Assembly (NCBI RefSeq): GCF_910596095.1 | Contig: NC_056540.1 | Span: 15,340,501-15,404,500 of the forward strand | Length of the DNA stretch: 64,000 nt | Source of the DNA: Thunnus maccoyii | Lineage: Eukaryota > Chordata > Actinopteri > Scombriformes > Scombridae | Direction of reading: 5' to 3' | Position numbers and translations under genes: made by a program | Shown: positions 35,173 to 47,500 of the stretch, in pieces | Layout of the letters: each line of letters begins with the position of its first letter | Position numbering within the stretch: position 1 is the stretch's first letter | Notes under the pieces: model-generated | The model's input: the letters and a program-made list of their open reading frames with translations, nothing else | Databases searched by the model: none | What the model was told of the DNA's origin: nothing

Positions 35173-37258
35173 GTAATATTTCTATTACATCCAGGTGTTA
35201 GAGGTGAGTTTATATCTCACATATCTCTTGTAGTATAAAGTTAACTTATCCAGGCAGTAGGCACTGATGTTTTTTCTATATTTGAATATTATTCTGCAAA
35301 ATCCTTACACAATCTATCACATTATGCTCCACTCAGTGTAAAAGCAGGTTCAAACATGACCCTTCATTCATGCCATTCATGGTAATTTGATTTCAGTGAC
35401 CCACATAGCCAACTTTACAAATTACTAGAAAGCAAGAGAAAAAAATCATTCCCATCTGACCTGGTTTAGCCATGAACGACAGAGGGTCTACTTACAGACC
35501 CTCACTCAGAAAAACATGGCCTGTCAGGGAGATTTGAGTCTCAGGGCAACTGTGGGGCCCGAAAGACACAATCATGGACACTGTTCCCCGCTACGCTCAC
35601 AAACACTTTCTTATTATTCCTGCTGTTTCATGACTAATGCATACCTGAGGAGAGAGACAGAGCAGACTTCCCAGACTCTGATAACATCTCCAACCAGGCG
35701 TCAAAGAACCACTTTACAAATCATCCAACGGGTCAACAGAAAACAGCAGGACTGCACAGCCTCAGCCACAGCTTCTGTGTGGATTGAAGGCCTTCACAGC
35801 TTCTTGTCTGCACCTTCCTCATAATGCAGATTCATTTGGACTGGAAATTGGGGAAGGGGCTGTGGAAAGTTGTGAATGGTAGTTGTGGAAGATAGAAAAC
35901 AATGAATGTGCAAAATATGAAGGCTACTAATTGATTTTGTTTATTAATCTATACCAAATGGCTTTGGATTTGACACATATAATGCTGTTGTCAGACTGTA
36001 TAACATTTGATGAACATGAGATGGTCAAGATCAGACCACACACTGAACTCTGACTGAGACATTTGGTCAAACTTCTAGTTTCTTGTGCCTATTATCACAG
36101 CAGACCTTCACATTTTTACATGCTAAGCTGTAGCATTTTAAAAGTAAGTAATCTTCCATTTTAAGATGTTGAAAGCCTGTTAATAAATTGAATTATCACA
36201 ACAATGTAGACTGATGCTGGCACACCACTGGCTGGTGTGACCAAACTCATCCTTTTTGAACTTATGTGGTAATTCAGCCTCCCTCTTACATGTGAAGACG
36301 TAAAGATTGTCCATGATAGCACACACAAGAAACTATTTTTTACCATTTTTCACAAACTGTTTGGTGCGAGAAGGCTTCCAGGTTGAGGAACGTCAACAAC
36401 CATGGCATCACAGGAAACCTCGTACACAATGTCAAACTACTAGAGAAGGCAAGAAATTCTGAAATTCAAGTATTTTCCACCCCTACAGACAGAATCTGTT
36501 AATTCCAACTATGATACACTTCATGGGATAAGACAACAAATTCAAACAAAGCTCATATTGTGTAATATGATCCAAGCATGAGATATTGATTGTGTAAAGG
36601 CTCTACTATTTTCATCAAATTTCTGTTCCCTGTGCTTGATGTCAGAATATAATTTTCACTTTAAAGCCTGAATCTGTTTCTCAACACAAGGTCATTGAGG
36701 TGAAACATGGTCTGCATATAAAAATGAGATCTGACAAAGTCAGGAGTTGGGCAACACATTTGAAGGTAAAACATACATCACACCTTCTCAAATGTTGATA
36801 TTGGTCACAGAGAGACTTGTGGGCATGGAGGTGGCCAGGCAGCCAAAGGAAGTATGAGCCTCCCGTAAAGAGCATGAAGCTGTGGCCGGCAATGTTTGCC
36901 CAGCAGCAGCAAAGGCATCTTTGCAGCTGGAGCAATGCCGGTCAGAGTGACTGAGTTTAACGCAGGTCAAGCCCAGAAAGGGAGGGAAGAAAAAACGATT
37001 GAGGTGCACCTGAAGTTTAACACCCTTATGTTTATTTATGTAGTTTTTTCCTAGATGGAGCAGCTTGGACAGCTTAAGGTCTTTGCAAAAAATCCCACCA
37101 AAAACCAGAGAGATGTTGTGCAATCACACTGAGCGACTTGACGTTATTGGTCATGGTGACTTCACAGTATGTCTGAACATCTTGCCAAACAACAACTCAG
37201 TGATGTCCTCGGGTGCGTGTAATAACACAGAATCACCGTGGTGGGGAACATATAACAT

Positions 37259-37261
<3 letters not shown>

Positions 37262-37300
<39 letters not shown>
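37262..37300. repeat. (TG)n microsatellite
   Basis: About 19 uninterrupted TG units in intergenic DNA. Confidence 0.95.
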
Positions 37301-37301
<1 letters not shown>

Positions 37302-37550
37302 CGTATATTGCCAGGAAAGTAAGAGTCTTCAGGTCTTTGGGCACCCACACTTACGAGATGTGACTCATCTATTTTCTGTTGGTCAGAGGTGCAACTGCAG
37401 CAACTCACTGTGTCAACAACAACTGTACTTAGAACCAACACCACAACACAAACAACACACACACTGACTCACACACAAATATTAATAAGCACATACCGGT
37501 CATACTCCAAAGACTGAGACGTTGATGCCACAGATTCTTCTCTTTTTTTC

Positions 37551-37709
37551 AGGCTTTTTGCCTTTATTTGACAGACAATATAGAGACAGGAAATTAGGGA
37601 GAGAGAGGGGTATGACATGTAGCGCAGGTCCCCTGGCCAGGGGTCGAGCTGTGGACATTGCAGTTATGTGGTATGTGCCTTAACCGTTAGGCCACCAGGG
37701 CGCCCCACC
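37551..37709 (-). repeat. tRNA-derived SINE
   Basis: Read on minus, it starts GGGGCGCCCTGGTGGCCTAA with an A-box-like TGGCCTAACGGTTAAGG, then a B-box-like CAGCTCGACCCC, and ends in TCAAATAAAGGCAAAAAGCC. The tRNA head plus an AAAGGCAAAAAGCC tail is a recognised vertebrate/fish SINE layout. It is a retroposed copy, not a tRNA gene. Confidence 0.8.
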
Positions 37710-38170
37710 CCACATTTATAATACACTACTTGCATATTCACGTCTCGCATCTGCTAATCCATTTATAACCATATTGTCATGTTGCCAAATCATTCCACTA
37801 AGAATTCAACCAGTAACCACAAACTTGTTTGATGACAGTATTTTTGGACAGTTACCTAACAATACACCGCGAGTTAGAATTTGAGTGACCCTTAAATGTT
37901 GAATAAACACTGTACTCGGTCTAAGCAGGTTATTTTCAGTTATTTGTTTGTCATAATTTATCTTGGGCTACTGACACAATGTCAAATTGAGCTATGAATA
38001 AAAAATATGGAAATTTATTAGCATTCTTGTAAACCGTAGTCGTCTCATCCCAGAAATGGCATGATTCAAACACAGCTAGTGGGTGTTGTTTCAGGTATTT
38101 TAAGTCACTCTGCTTTAATGGACCACACACAGTTGCTGTTGTCCCATATGTGACTCAGTGGTAATTAAAG
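37710..38170. other. Intergenic stretch, no gene seen
   Basis: AT-rich, nothing recognised. Confidence 0.4.
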
Positions 38171-38171
38171 T

Positions 38172-38726
38172 TTAAAAGATAGGCTAACAGTTTTTCAAGT
38201 CTGTCTTAAAACAACAGTCAGGTGCCCATATGAACACTGAAACAGATTTTGCACACTGTAATCATTCCTCCTGTTCATACTGACCATTAGGAGATCCCCT
38301 CCAAATGTGCTTACAGTGTAGGTGATGGGGGACAAAATCCACAGTCAGAAACATCTGAAGGTCATATAAGGTTACAACCATCTGAGTTTGTCAAATAAAT
38401 TCCTCTTTGTGTCTCGACAGACGGTGTTTTCCTGTTCAGCTGAGGCGGAAGGATCCTAACAAAAAGGGGAACTGTTTGGCACTAAAAATACTTTGAAATA
38501 TTGACTTGATTTGACTAATTTGGACAACTTTTAAATACATGTCTGCACAGAAGGCAGTGGATTTTGTCCCCCACCACTTACATCAAAAGTGCATTATGAG
38601 ATCTCTTAATGGTCAGTATGAACAGGAGGAATGATTACAGCAAGAAATGTTGTTTCAATGTTCATTTGAGCACCTGACTATCGTTTTAGGGCAGGCTTGA
38701 AAAATTCTGGACCTACCCTTTAAAAC
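38172..38726. mobile_element. Long-arm inverted-repeat element, copy 1
   Basis: The left arm (about 38,185-38,300: TTTTTCAAGTCTGTCTTAAA, AGTCAGGTGCCCATATGAAC, ATCATTCCTCCTGTTCATAC) is matched in reverse by the right arm at about 38,605-38,715. The arms span about 110-130 bases and would form a long hairpin. No transposase frame. A second copy lies at 40,620-41,180. Confidence 0.75.
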
Positions 38727-40120
38727 AGCGGATCACATTCTCAAACCCGTATTCAACTGCTCTTTTCATCTTTTCAATGTCAAGGCAGAATTTATTGTCT
38801 GTCTCCCCATATTCAAGTTATACAAGGGAATGAAACTGTGTTATTTCAGTGCTTTACGTTGTATACAACAAGACAGACGAGTAAAAAAACAGTAAAAGAA
38901 CACACTACACTAGTGAACAAACAACAAAGTGCAAGTGGTATTGAGTAAAGTGGATGATATTCTCTCCTTTACTGTCCTGTGTACATGTGATGAATGTTTT
39001 CAGAGCATTTTTCTCAGTGTGCACTGCCGAATAGCTACATCTCATCATTTTCAGATTGAGGTTTTGAGGGGGAAATGATTTTTACTGGCAACCTAAGAAA
39101 TCCCCAGAGTTGCATGTAACTGTGCTGTGGACATCTGTGGTGTGTTTGTTAGTTATGTGTTAAGCTCCTAATTGATCTAATTTCTTCCAGAGGAAGGGAA
39201 CAGAGTGTCGTGGAGCATTGGAAATTTAATCAGGCTTCCTTTTCACGGCTGCTTAATTAAAAGTGGATATACAAAAATGCAATCAAAGATCAAAGTGTGG
39301 TTTCCTTCAACAGCAGCTCATTATGTTAAGCTGGAGAGGTTCAAGAATTACCTTATCACAAGGCACGGTAGCTTTCACTTCTTGTTCTGTTTCTCGCTGT
39401 CAAATCAAGAATTAGCTTTATGAAAAAAAAACAGAAGCAGAGTGTAGGTTTCACCAATTCTTAAACTCCTCACAAACACGCACATATACATTTTTACATC
39501 ACTTTTTAACCAGGTTTAAGCCTGTTTCTGAGGAACTGTGAGTTAATGAGTTGAAAGGGAAGCAGAGACACGGGGGTGCTGCTGCTGCTGCTCTGTGTCG
39601 GTCAGCACCAGATGTTTGGCTTTGGCTAGAGGAAGAGGTGCTGTTACTGAATATGGCTGCTCCCCTTCACCATGAACACTACCTCCTTTCTAATCAACAC
39701 AGCCCTGCCAGTAAACCTGCACATTACTCCTCCTCTTACCCCAATTTTCTAATCTGAGTAAGACTGGATGGAGGTTTTCTTTTTTCCTGTGTGCCAACTC
39801 TGAGCCAAAACCCTTACTTCAATAAAACTGTATTCAGCTTGTCGCCCCTCCACTCTGTATAAAAGTACCTTTGTTTCTAATTCTAGTTTGCTCAATATTC
39901 CTTTTTTTACCTGTTATCATCTTTTCAACATCATTTTGTCAACTCAGGGGTACTTTTAGGGACACTCATCACTCTCTCTTAGTTCTGTTTAGTTTAATTT
40001 AACAGGTTTCATTGGCATAAATACCATAAATTACAGCCAGACAGTCAATGACTACTGCCCTACAAAGGCAGATAGGAGTGGGCTAACTACAAAAACAAAC
40101 AGCAAAATGCTTTCATTTTA
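38727..40120. other. Intergenic stretch, no gene seen
   Basis: No supported exon or named repeat. Confidence 0.4.
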
Positions 40121-40124
40121 TGCC

Positions 40125-40470
40125 TTTTACATTTACATTTTGTCATTTGGCAGATGCTTTTGAGGCACGGCAACCAAGAATTAGGGCACAGTGACTCAGA
40201 AAGAACTGTAGTGCAAATTCTCAAGTAGCTGACCAGGTACAAATACAATGATTTTTGTGTTTGTTTTGTTTTCTTTAATTAAAGTAAAAAAAACAACTGC
40301 AACTAGACAAGTATATAAGAAACAACAAGAAAGAAGTGCAACAATCAAAAAAGCGTTGAAGGGGCTGAAGTGAAATATGGCAAGCCACTTGGCAAATAGT
40401 GTTGAGACATTCACAGAAGAGCTGAGTTTTTAGGCGTCTCTTGAATGCAACAAGGAAGTCAGGGGCCCCC
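40125..40470. repeat. Dispersed repeat-like block
   Basis: Contains TTTACATTTTGTCATTTGGC followed by AGATGCTTTTG, a motif I associate with a repeat dispersed in fish genomes, and later an ACATTCACAGAAGAGCTGAG stretch. The family was not assigned. Confidence 0.4.
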
Positions 40471-40619
40471 TTTAACCAAAGTTGCAATATGACAGCTATG
40501 ACTTGCAACATGAGATCATTTCCACTTCAGTTTATTTTGAGCCATTTAACCAATAAAAAACCACCATACTTGTGACCTGCGTATTAGCATGCGAACCTCA
40601 TAAATGTATCTACAATTTG

Positions 40620-41180
40620 CAAGTGACAGTCATTTGTGAAATGGTAATCATTTCTCCTGTTCATATTGGTCATTAGAATCCACAGCCCTCCTCCTGTGCA
40701 AAAATGTATTTAAAAGTTGATCTGAAGCTTAAGACGACCAAATTAGTTAAGTCAAGAAGATATCTTTCAACATTAGAGTCTTTTTAGTGCCAAAGTCCCT
40801 TTTTTTGTTACTTTACTTCCACTGCAGCTCAACAGAGAAACACTGTCTGAGGAAACACAAAGAGGGAATTTGATGCTAAAAAGACTGTAAATGTGGCAGA
40901 TATCCACTTGATATGACTAACTCAGACTGCTGAAGCCTCATATGAGCTTCAGATAAACTTTTAAACGCATTTTTGCATTGACTTTGCAAATGACTTTGTG
41001 GACACACTGTGGATTTTTGCCCCCTTCACTTTCATTAAAAGCCAATTTAAAGGGGATCTTTTAATAGTCAGTATGAACAAGAGGAACGATTACAGCAAAG
41101 AAAACCTATTTCACTCTTCATACGGGCACCTGACTGTTGTTTTAAGACAGACTTGAAAAATTGTGAACCTATCCTCTAAA
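40620..41180. mobile_element. Long-arm inverted-repeat element, copy 2
   Basis: The right arm at about 41,065-41,178 (GTCAGTATGAACAAGAGGAA, CGGGCACCTGACTGTTGTTT, ACAGACTTGAAAAATT) is the same as in copy 1. The left arm is diverged (about 40,640-40,675). The inner part also matches copy 1 (for example AAACACAAAGAGGG and CACTGTGGATTTTTGCCCCC). Confidence 0.7.
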
Positions 41181-42030
41181 GAACATTTTGATACAGTCAG
41201 TTAATATCTCCTCCCTCTGCAGCTTTAACATCCATTATGTCCACATTACCAGGTGGGATCTCTTACTGTCGGTGAGGCCAACAGTCTAGGGCTCCCTGAC
41301 TGAAAGTGTGTTTGACTTGGCTCTGTGGAGCCACAGCAGCACCTGGGCAGGAAGGCAGACATCACTTCATTACATCCCTCCAGCAAAGCCACCTGGATGG
41401 ACATCTGAAAGGGACTCAATGAACAATTACTATGGGACTGTGTGTGTAAGTGTGTTTGAAATTTCCTTGCAGGGTTGTTGAGCTTTAATTAATGAACTGA
41501 GCAGTTATAATTTTTCATATAATGAGGTATTAATGTATCTTAAAGTGTTATACTTTAATCCGTTTTACTACAGTTTTTGTATAGCACAGCTGATTAAATT
41601 ATAACACTTTGAGAGACAGCATGGACAGGTTGTGACACATTAAAGGTCCCCAATAATAACAGATCTCACGGGCTGTAGTTGTAGGTAATTGCGTGCAGAG
41701 TGGGCGCAGATGTGAGCTGCTAAATGCATGGAATGTAAAGTAGATTTATTTCCTGTGAAACAGAGTGCCATTTACAAGGGTAACCTGTACAAATACCCCA
41801 GTCACTTTTCCTGCAACATGTCATCAAAGCTAAGGGAAATGTTCTACTTTTTTTTTCTTTTGCTCAAGGATATAAAGACAATCAGCCCTCTCTGTTTTTC
41901 TGTCTCTTCCTCTCTGATAACTTGTCTTCACCGTGTACAAAATGCTATTCTACACATATCATTTATTTCATTCAACATATTGTGATGTTTGGAGTAAAAT
42001 CTAAGCTAAGGAAATATTACATTTCCCATT

Positions 42031-42307
42031 TTACAAATAGTTATTCTTCCATAAATCCTTGGTGGTCTGTCCCTTCAACACCCTGAGAATGGAAGCTGAG
42101 TCAGCCTCATAACCAGCTCGTTGTGCCAAAGCTGTGGTGTGTGTTTGGGGGGTTGTGGAAGATGGTGAAATAAAAATCGGTGAGACCCACTGAGGATTGA
42201 CGTTGAGTTTGGAATATACACTGCTTTCCTTTTCTGGTTTTGCCCCATGAATGGACTCTTTCAGCCGTTTGCTCTTGCTGACCCTCTGCTTACCCAATAC
42301 TCTCCTC
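42031..42307 (-). CDS. Unrecognised open stretch, possible 3' exon or relic
   Basis: An open frame of about 92 codons on minus ends at 42,031. It has a basic start (GKQRVSKSKRLKES), a Ser/Thr/Pro-rich middle and an end with YEADSASILRVLKGQTTKDL followed by WKNNYL. There is no convincing ATG in frame and no strong splice acceptor at its upstream limit. Codon and residue use look more protein-like than nearby frames, but I do not recognise the product. An open stretch in another frame directly upstream (DLSELVVRPWVKLEESIG) also looks protein-like. It could be an exon of an unannotated gene, a relic, or chance. Confidence 0.25.
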
Positions 42308-43998
42308 TAGTTTGACCCAGGGTCTCACCACCAGCTCGCTCAGATCAACTCCCTGGCAGCCTGCTGTGCCCAGAGTAGTTTCTTCCCAAAATCACCAAAC
42401 CAAAGAAAAAAGCAAAGCCTTTATCCAAATACACCTCAACTGGAGATTGACCCTCTTGGCAGCTTTTGAAAAGTTTCAGATTTATCAATTTAATGTGGTA
42501 GTTTGTGAATTATCTGGCTCTGTGGTTCCACTATGTTTTTCCTAAAAGAGAGAAAGAGATTTTTCTACAAAAAAGAGATCCTATAGAGTGACAAGAGAAA
42601 TAGTAGAAATGGTGACCAGAAGGGAAGACATGGTTATTTTAAGACAGGTTATTTCTTTAAGCGTGAGCCAGTGGTCTGTACTTTCACTCACACACTATTC
42701 ATTCGCACCTTTTCATGTGTGAGCACAGTCATCATAGTCATAGCTCTCTGAAAAGTAAGCCAAAGCCATTTCTACCTTTCATTTTTGTATCAGAAACACT
42801 TTTAACAAACCCCAAAATGATTTTATGGCATCTTTGTCATCAGGGCAGAAGTTCATCTCAAGCTAAGATTAAGATAGAAGTTTGCATTTTTAAATTGCCA
42901 ATAAACTAAATGTTACAAGCATAACTTAACACTCACTGAAAATCCTGTTTTTGCTGACCTCCAGTGGTTTCACTTCTGAACTTGCTGCAGTGATGTACAG
43001 CTGTACTGCAGGACCTCATGACAGACGTGACTGTTAGGTGTGGTTACAGGTGCAACAGGCAGCGCTGCATTTGGCCGTGCTGTTATGCCGGATGTTACAT
43101 AGCGGCAAGGGCAGGCAAATCTGGTTAAATGTGCAGGTTTCATATTGTAGGTGCAGGTTTCATATTGAGTTGCAGGTATGAAGCTGTTTCTCTCTAAGCT
43201 GATAATCAAAGCTTATAATCAAACAGCAGCAAGAGATGTTGTAAACTCTAATTTCATCTGTTCAGAGCCTACAAGTGTTGACAGAGATGGTACAATCACC
43301 TTTATACTTGGTTTTGGCCTCTATGTGTGAAATATGTTTTTAATGGTCTTTATGTTTTACAAACCTGTCGGTACATGTGGTATTATATGTTCCACACTAA
43401 GCATACAATTTCAGTTGGCATGAGTGGCATGTGAGGTTTTGTGTGCCGACTTGGAATTGAGTGAAACCAGGCCTGACCAGCTTAAACCAGCACTGGGCCA
43501 GTTGGGTTTGGAACCGCTTTGACAGAGCACAAATTCTATCCACAGGCTTAAAATGTTCAACCAGAGAGGGCAGTGAAACACTGTCAGCCTAAAAACTAAA
43601 TGAAATGAGAATCACTGGGAACATCCTCAATGATGAAACTATAAAACCTCTGCAGACAATCCTTAAGAAGCAACCTTGAGGCAGCTGCTTTACCGGCTGT
43701 AAGCTACTGCTTATTCACACACAGACACTGCTTCAAGAAGGCTACACTCATACCGCCAGAAATACAAATCAGATACTTATTTTTCTCTTTCAATAAAATC
43801 AGACTCCCTCAGGGGGAAATAGTAGGCCTTGATTTGTCTGTTCTTAGATGTCTGTATGGTTTCCTGCCTGGGATAGTGACTGAGGTGAAATTCAGCTAAA
43901 ATTGACCAAAATTATAGAAAGTTATGTGCAGGTATAAAAACAAAGATGTGGAGAGAAAAGAGTCTTTGTCGGTTGGTCTGAATGGCTCAATATAATAT

Positions 43999-44018
43999 TG
44001 GGGGTGGGGGTGGGGGGG
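43999..44018 (+). promoter_or_regulatory. G-run, possible quadruplex, upstream of tcof1
   Basis: Three G-runs of five, five and seven separated by single T residues, about 420 bases before the tcof1 ATG. The last run can be split, so four G-tracts are possible. Function is inferred only. Confidence 0.4.
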
Positions 44019-44433
44019 TAATATTTGGCTTATAAAAGCAAAATAGGTAAAAACACAGTTAAAACCACTGTACAGGAAACTGTGAGGGACTACAAAAAGA
44101 CTGCCGTCCAACATTAACAACTTGATATGGTATTTAATATTAGCAGGGAAGGCCTCATTTGAATAATAAATATTATATATGGACCATACAGGCTGCAGGC
44201 TGTGGCATGGACTAAGTTGAGGTTGTGTCACGGAAGTATTTGGCAGTACTACATGTTCCATGATGCATTGCGGCGGCAAACCGAACGACATCCTGAGTTC
44301 AAAGTTCATCCTGCTAACATGCGTGTTTTAGTGGAGTGGCAGTGACTGCGTGCAGTATTTATCTGTCCAGATTTACTATGAAAGTACCTTTAGTCGTTGA
44401 TTTCGTGTGTTTATTATCTGCTATGTGTCGAGT

Positions 44434-44552
44434 ATGTCCGTGAACGCATCAAAACACGAGCTGATCCAGCTGATCCACCGCCATTTGAAGGAGCATGGTT
44501 TCCACTCAGCTGCAGATGAGCTTCAGAGGCACAGCCCACAGGTTAATACAGT

Positions 44553-44592
<40 letters not shown>

Positions 44593-47500
44593 GACTGGTA
44601 TACGTCAGAGATACTTAGTGTGGAGCATGAATGTAACTTAGTGTAATTTATGGAGTTTGCAACAATGTTTCAAATGCTGCACATCAGGGTGACACTTTGG
44701 AAAAATGCAAGAATCCAAGTGATCAATAACCGGGGAAGTTGTTTCCTAGTTCTTAGACTCTCTGTTAGACTATCACCTAATGTTGACTTAACACTTAAAA
44801 CTGTTGCCACAAGTTGAACTTCAAGTCTTCCACTTCTGACATTGCTAAAATTATATTTTGACCAGGTAAATATGCTCACTTACACTCTTAGATACGTTGT
44901 TTTCCAACCACCAGGTTTCTTATTCTTTTAACCAGTTGTTTCTTTTCTTATGTGCATTCATGTTTTGTTGGGAAAGTGCCTTCACTTTGGTGAAGCTGAC
45001 CCATATTAGTTAATAGCCAACATTGAATTCATTATGAGATGTGTATACACTGCCTTGTCTTAGACCTCTGAATCACTGCACATTTACTTCTTTCTCAGGG
45101 TTATTATCAGACTAGTGCTAGTACTAGTGTGTACATTTATTTCAAATAAAAATGTAATTAAAACTGAATGTTGGATTTCTCTGAAAACTAAAAGATTTTT
45201 TGGCATTATACTGTTATGTCAATAGGCTTAGTTTATGACATAGCCTACATATAGCTAAATCTGATCTATTGTAGATCAGTAAAGAGATTGCAGGGCTCCC
45301 CTGGGTGGGTCACAGAGCCATTGCAGGTTGGGCCCACATGACCAAATGAAACTAAAGTTTTAACTAGTCAAACACAAGTATAACTAATAAAATTATTGAT
45401 TGCTGCATTGCAATAATTGCTTTAACAGAGACTTCTTCAATGTGATTGTTGTGTGGACTCCAGGAAGACTAGCAAATACTTTGTGGAAGCTTATGGGGAT
45501 CCAAATAAAGAATAAAGATTAGTCCCTCATGCTTTTCCTGTTAGTCAGAATATCCACTATAAGAAACCTCCATGAATCTGAATTCATTTGATAATGATAA
45601 AGAAACAAGAGTGCTCGGAGGAACTGGTGAAACAGTGGATGTTCTAATAATATAATAACTATATGTTTTTTGTTTAATTTTCCGCAGGGGGACACAAAAA
45701 TATCTGCATCATTACTGGAAATCTATAGTTCGTGGTTAAAGTGAGTATGGTTTCTGAGAAATTTGATTCTGTTTGTATTGCTGACATGTACACCAAATAT
45801 TGTTTCTATCCCTGATAGTGACTCAAAAAACAAAAGGCCACTTGACTCGGCAAAGCACTCTACTGCGACTACAGGTATGACCGCTTCTTTCCCAAAACTG
45901 ACTTTAAAAACTAAGTATTCATTTCCTCCACTTTGTCCATCTTTGAACTATTGAAAGGATTTCTTGTGTGTATGTGATGCAATGCTCCTCGGTCTTGTTT
46001 TTGTTATTTACTTGAAAGTTTATGGAATACATTTCTTTTTTCTATTTTCATCTTACACCTGCACCAGCCACCTCCAATCAGACTCAAGCTGAGGATGACA
46101 GCAGCTCGGACAGCGAGGAGCTGAGTCAGAGTCTACTGCCACAGGTGACATGCAGAATAAAACATGTTACACTGCGTGAATGAATTATGATGTTGTTTTC
46201 AGTGTGAATGCTCGCACATTGCTACCACTGATGGTAACAAAAGGTCAGATTTATCCTTATTTATCTTGATTTTACAGACTCCCTCAGCTTCTAGTACAAA
46301 ACTAGCTCCAACAACCCCAGTCAAACCAGTGGCAGCAGCATCTCCAAACAAAAAGAAACCATTGAGCCCAGTCAAACCTGTAACTGCAGCCCAAGGGGAG
46401 TCCAGTGATAGCACTGACATATCAGAGAACGAAGAGAATACTCCAACTGTTGTAAGGCGGTCTTATCAGTAACTACAGTATCTTTATCTTTATGGTACAT
46501 TTCAAAGTGAATAACTTTAGGCTGCTGCCACAGGAAGCCTGAGTTCATATTTTTCTTGTAAATTACAAGCAAACATTTTGTCTTGTTTTATACATACCTA
46601 CAGACATCAGCATCAACAGTGACACCAGTGAAGCAGAAACAGAAATCAACAGCCAAGGCAGTAAAATCTGGTAAAAACTTACCTGAAAAAGCTACAAAGA
46701 AGCAACCTGACAAGAAAAATCACAAGAGCAGCAAGAACACAGTCGGCAAAAACGAAGCTTCAGCTAAGGTCTGACTAATCATTGTGTTTTACTGTCTTCT
46801 TGTTCTGTTTTAAATCTGCATTTTTATTTATCTGATGCTTATTAAACCAAAGGCTGCAATTACTCCAGAGACTAAAGCTGCTGCCGTTTCTCCTCAGGTC
46901 AAAACTCCCAAGAAGAAAGGCGGCGTCACCTCTGAGCAGAACACTCCAGCTGCTGCAACAGCTGGAAGAGCACCCTCTGTTGGTATGTGTTGACAACAAA
47001 CGTTACAGAGGAGGTAAAAATGAGAGTTTGTTGGAGTATTTAAATAGACCTTCAACCCTTTCTCCTACTTTTGGGGTCTAGCCAAGCCAGCCACACCGAA
47101 GAAGAAGAAGGAACCTGCAAAAAAGGCAGAGACGCCAAAAAAGAAGGTTAGTGTATATTTAACATTAATTTATACACATAACTTTTGAGCATGGCTTTAT
47201 GAGCCAGTGAGATTAATGTTCTTTAAGTTTACTAAGGTGGCTGTTTTGGGTTTTTTTTTTTTTAGTTGGTGCCAGCAAAAAGGAAAAAGAGTGAAGAAAA
47301 TGCTGTAAAGGCAAAGAAATCAAAGACTAAAGACAAGGTCGCGGCTGCTGGTGGAGATAGTTCAGACTCTGACAGTAGTCTGGATGTAGAGAAATGGAAG
47401 AGACTGCTCCTACAGATGACAGGTAGGTATGTGTGTTGTGTGAGAGAGAGAGAGAGAGAGACACACACACAGAGCACATTGTATGTATAAAGGTTTTGGA

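Larger units (their letters stand above)
34870..37540. other. arsi upstream region and intergenic DNA
   Basis: No exon was supported. Contains the CA and TG microsatellites listed separately. The 300 bases next to 34,860 should hold the arsi promoter; no TATA box is evident. Confidence 0.45.
41181..44250. other. Intergenic stretch between repeats and tcof1
   Basis: Mostly unrecognised AT-rich DNA. It contains the unidentified open stretch at 42,031-42,307 and a G-run at 43,999-44,018, listed separately. Confidence 0.4.

Noticed and set aside
35516-35824. 102-codon plus-strand frame upstream of arsi
   Set aside because: No recognisable domain, splice context or protein-like composition; the length is within chance for this region.
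37600-37709. Possible tRNA gene at 37.6-37.7 kb
   Set aside because: It has A- and B-box-like motifs but a SINE body and tail, and no complete cloverleaf.
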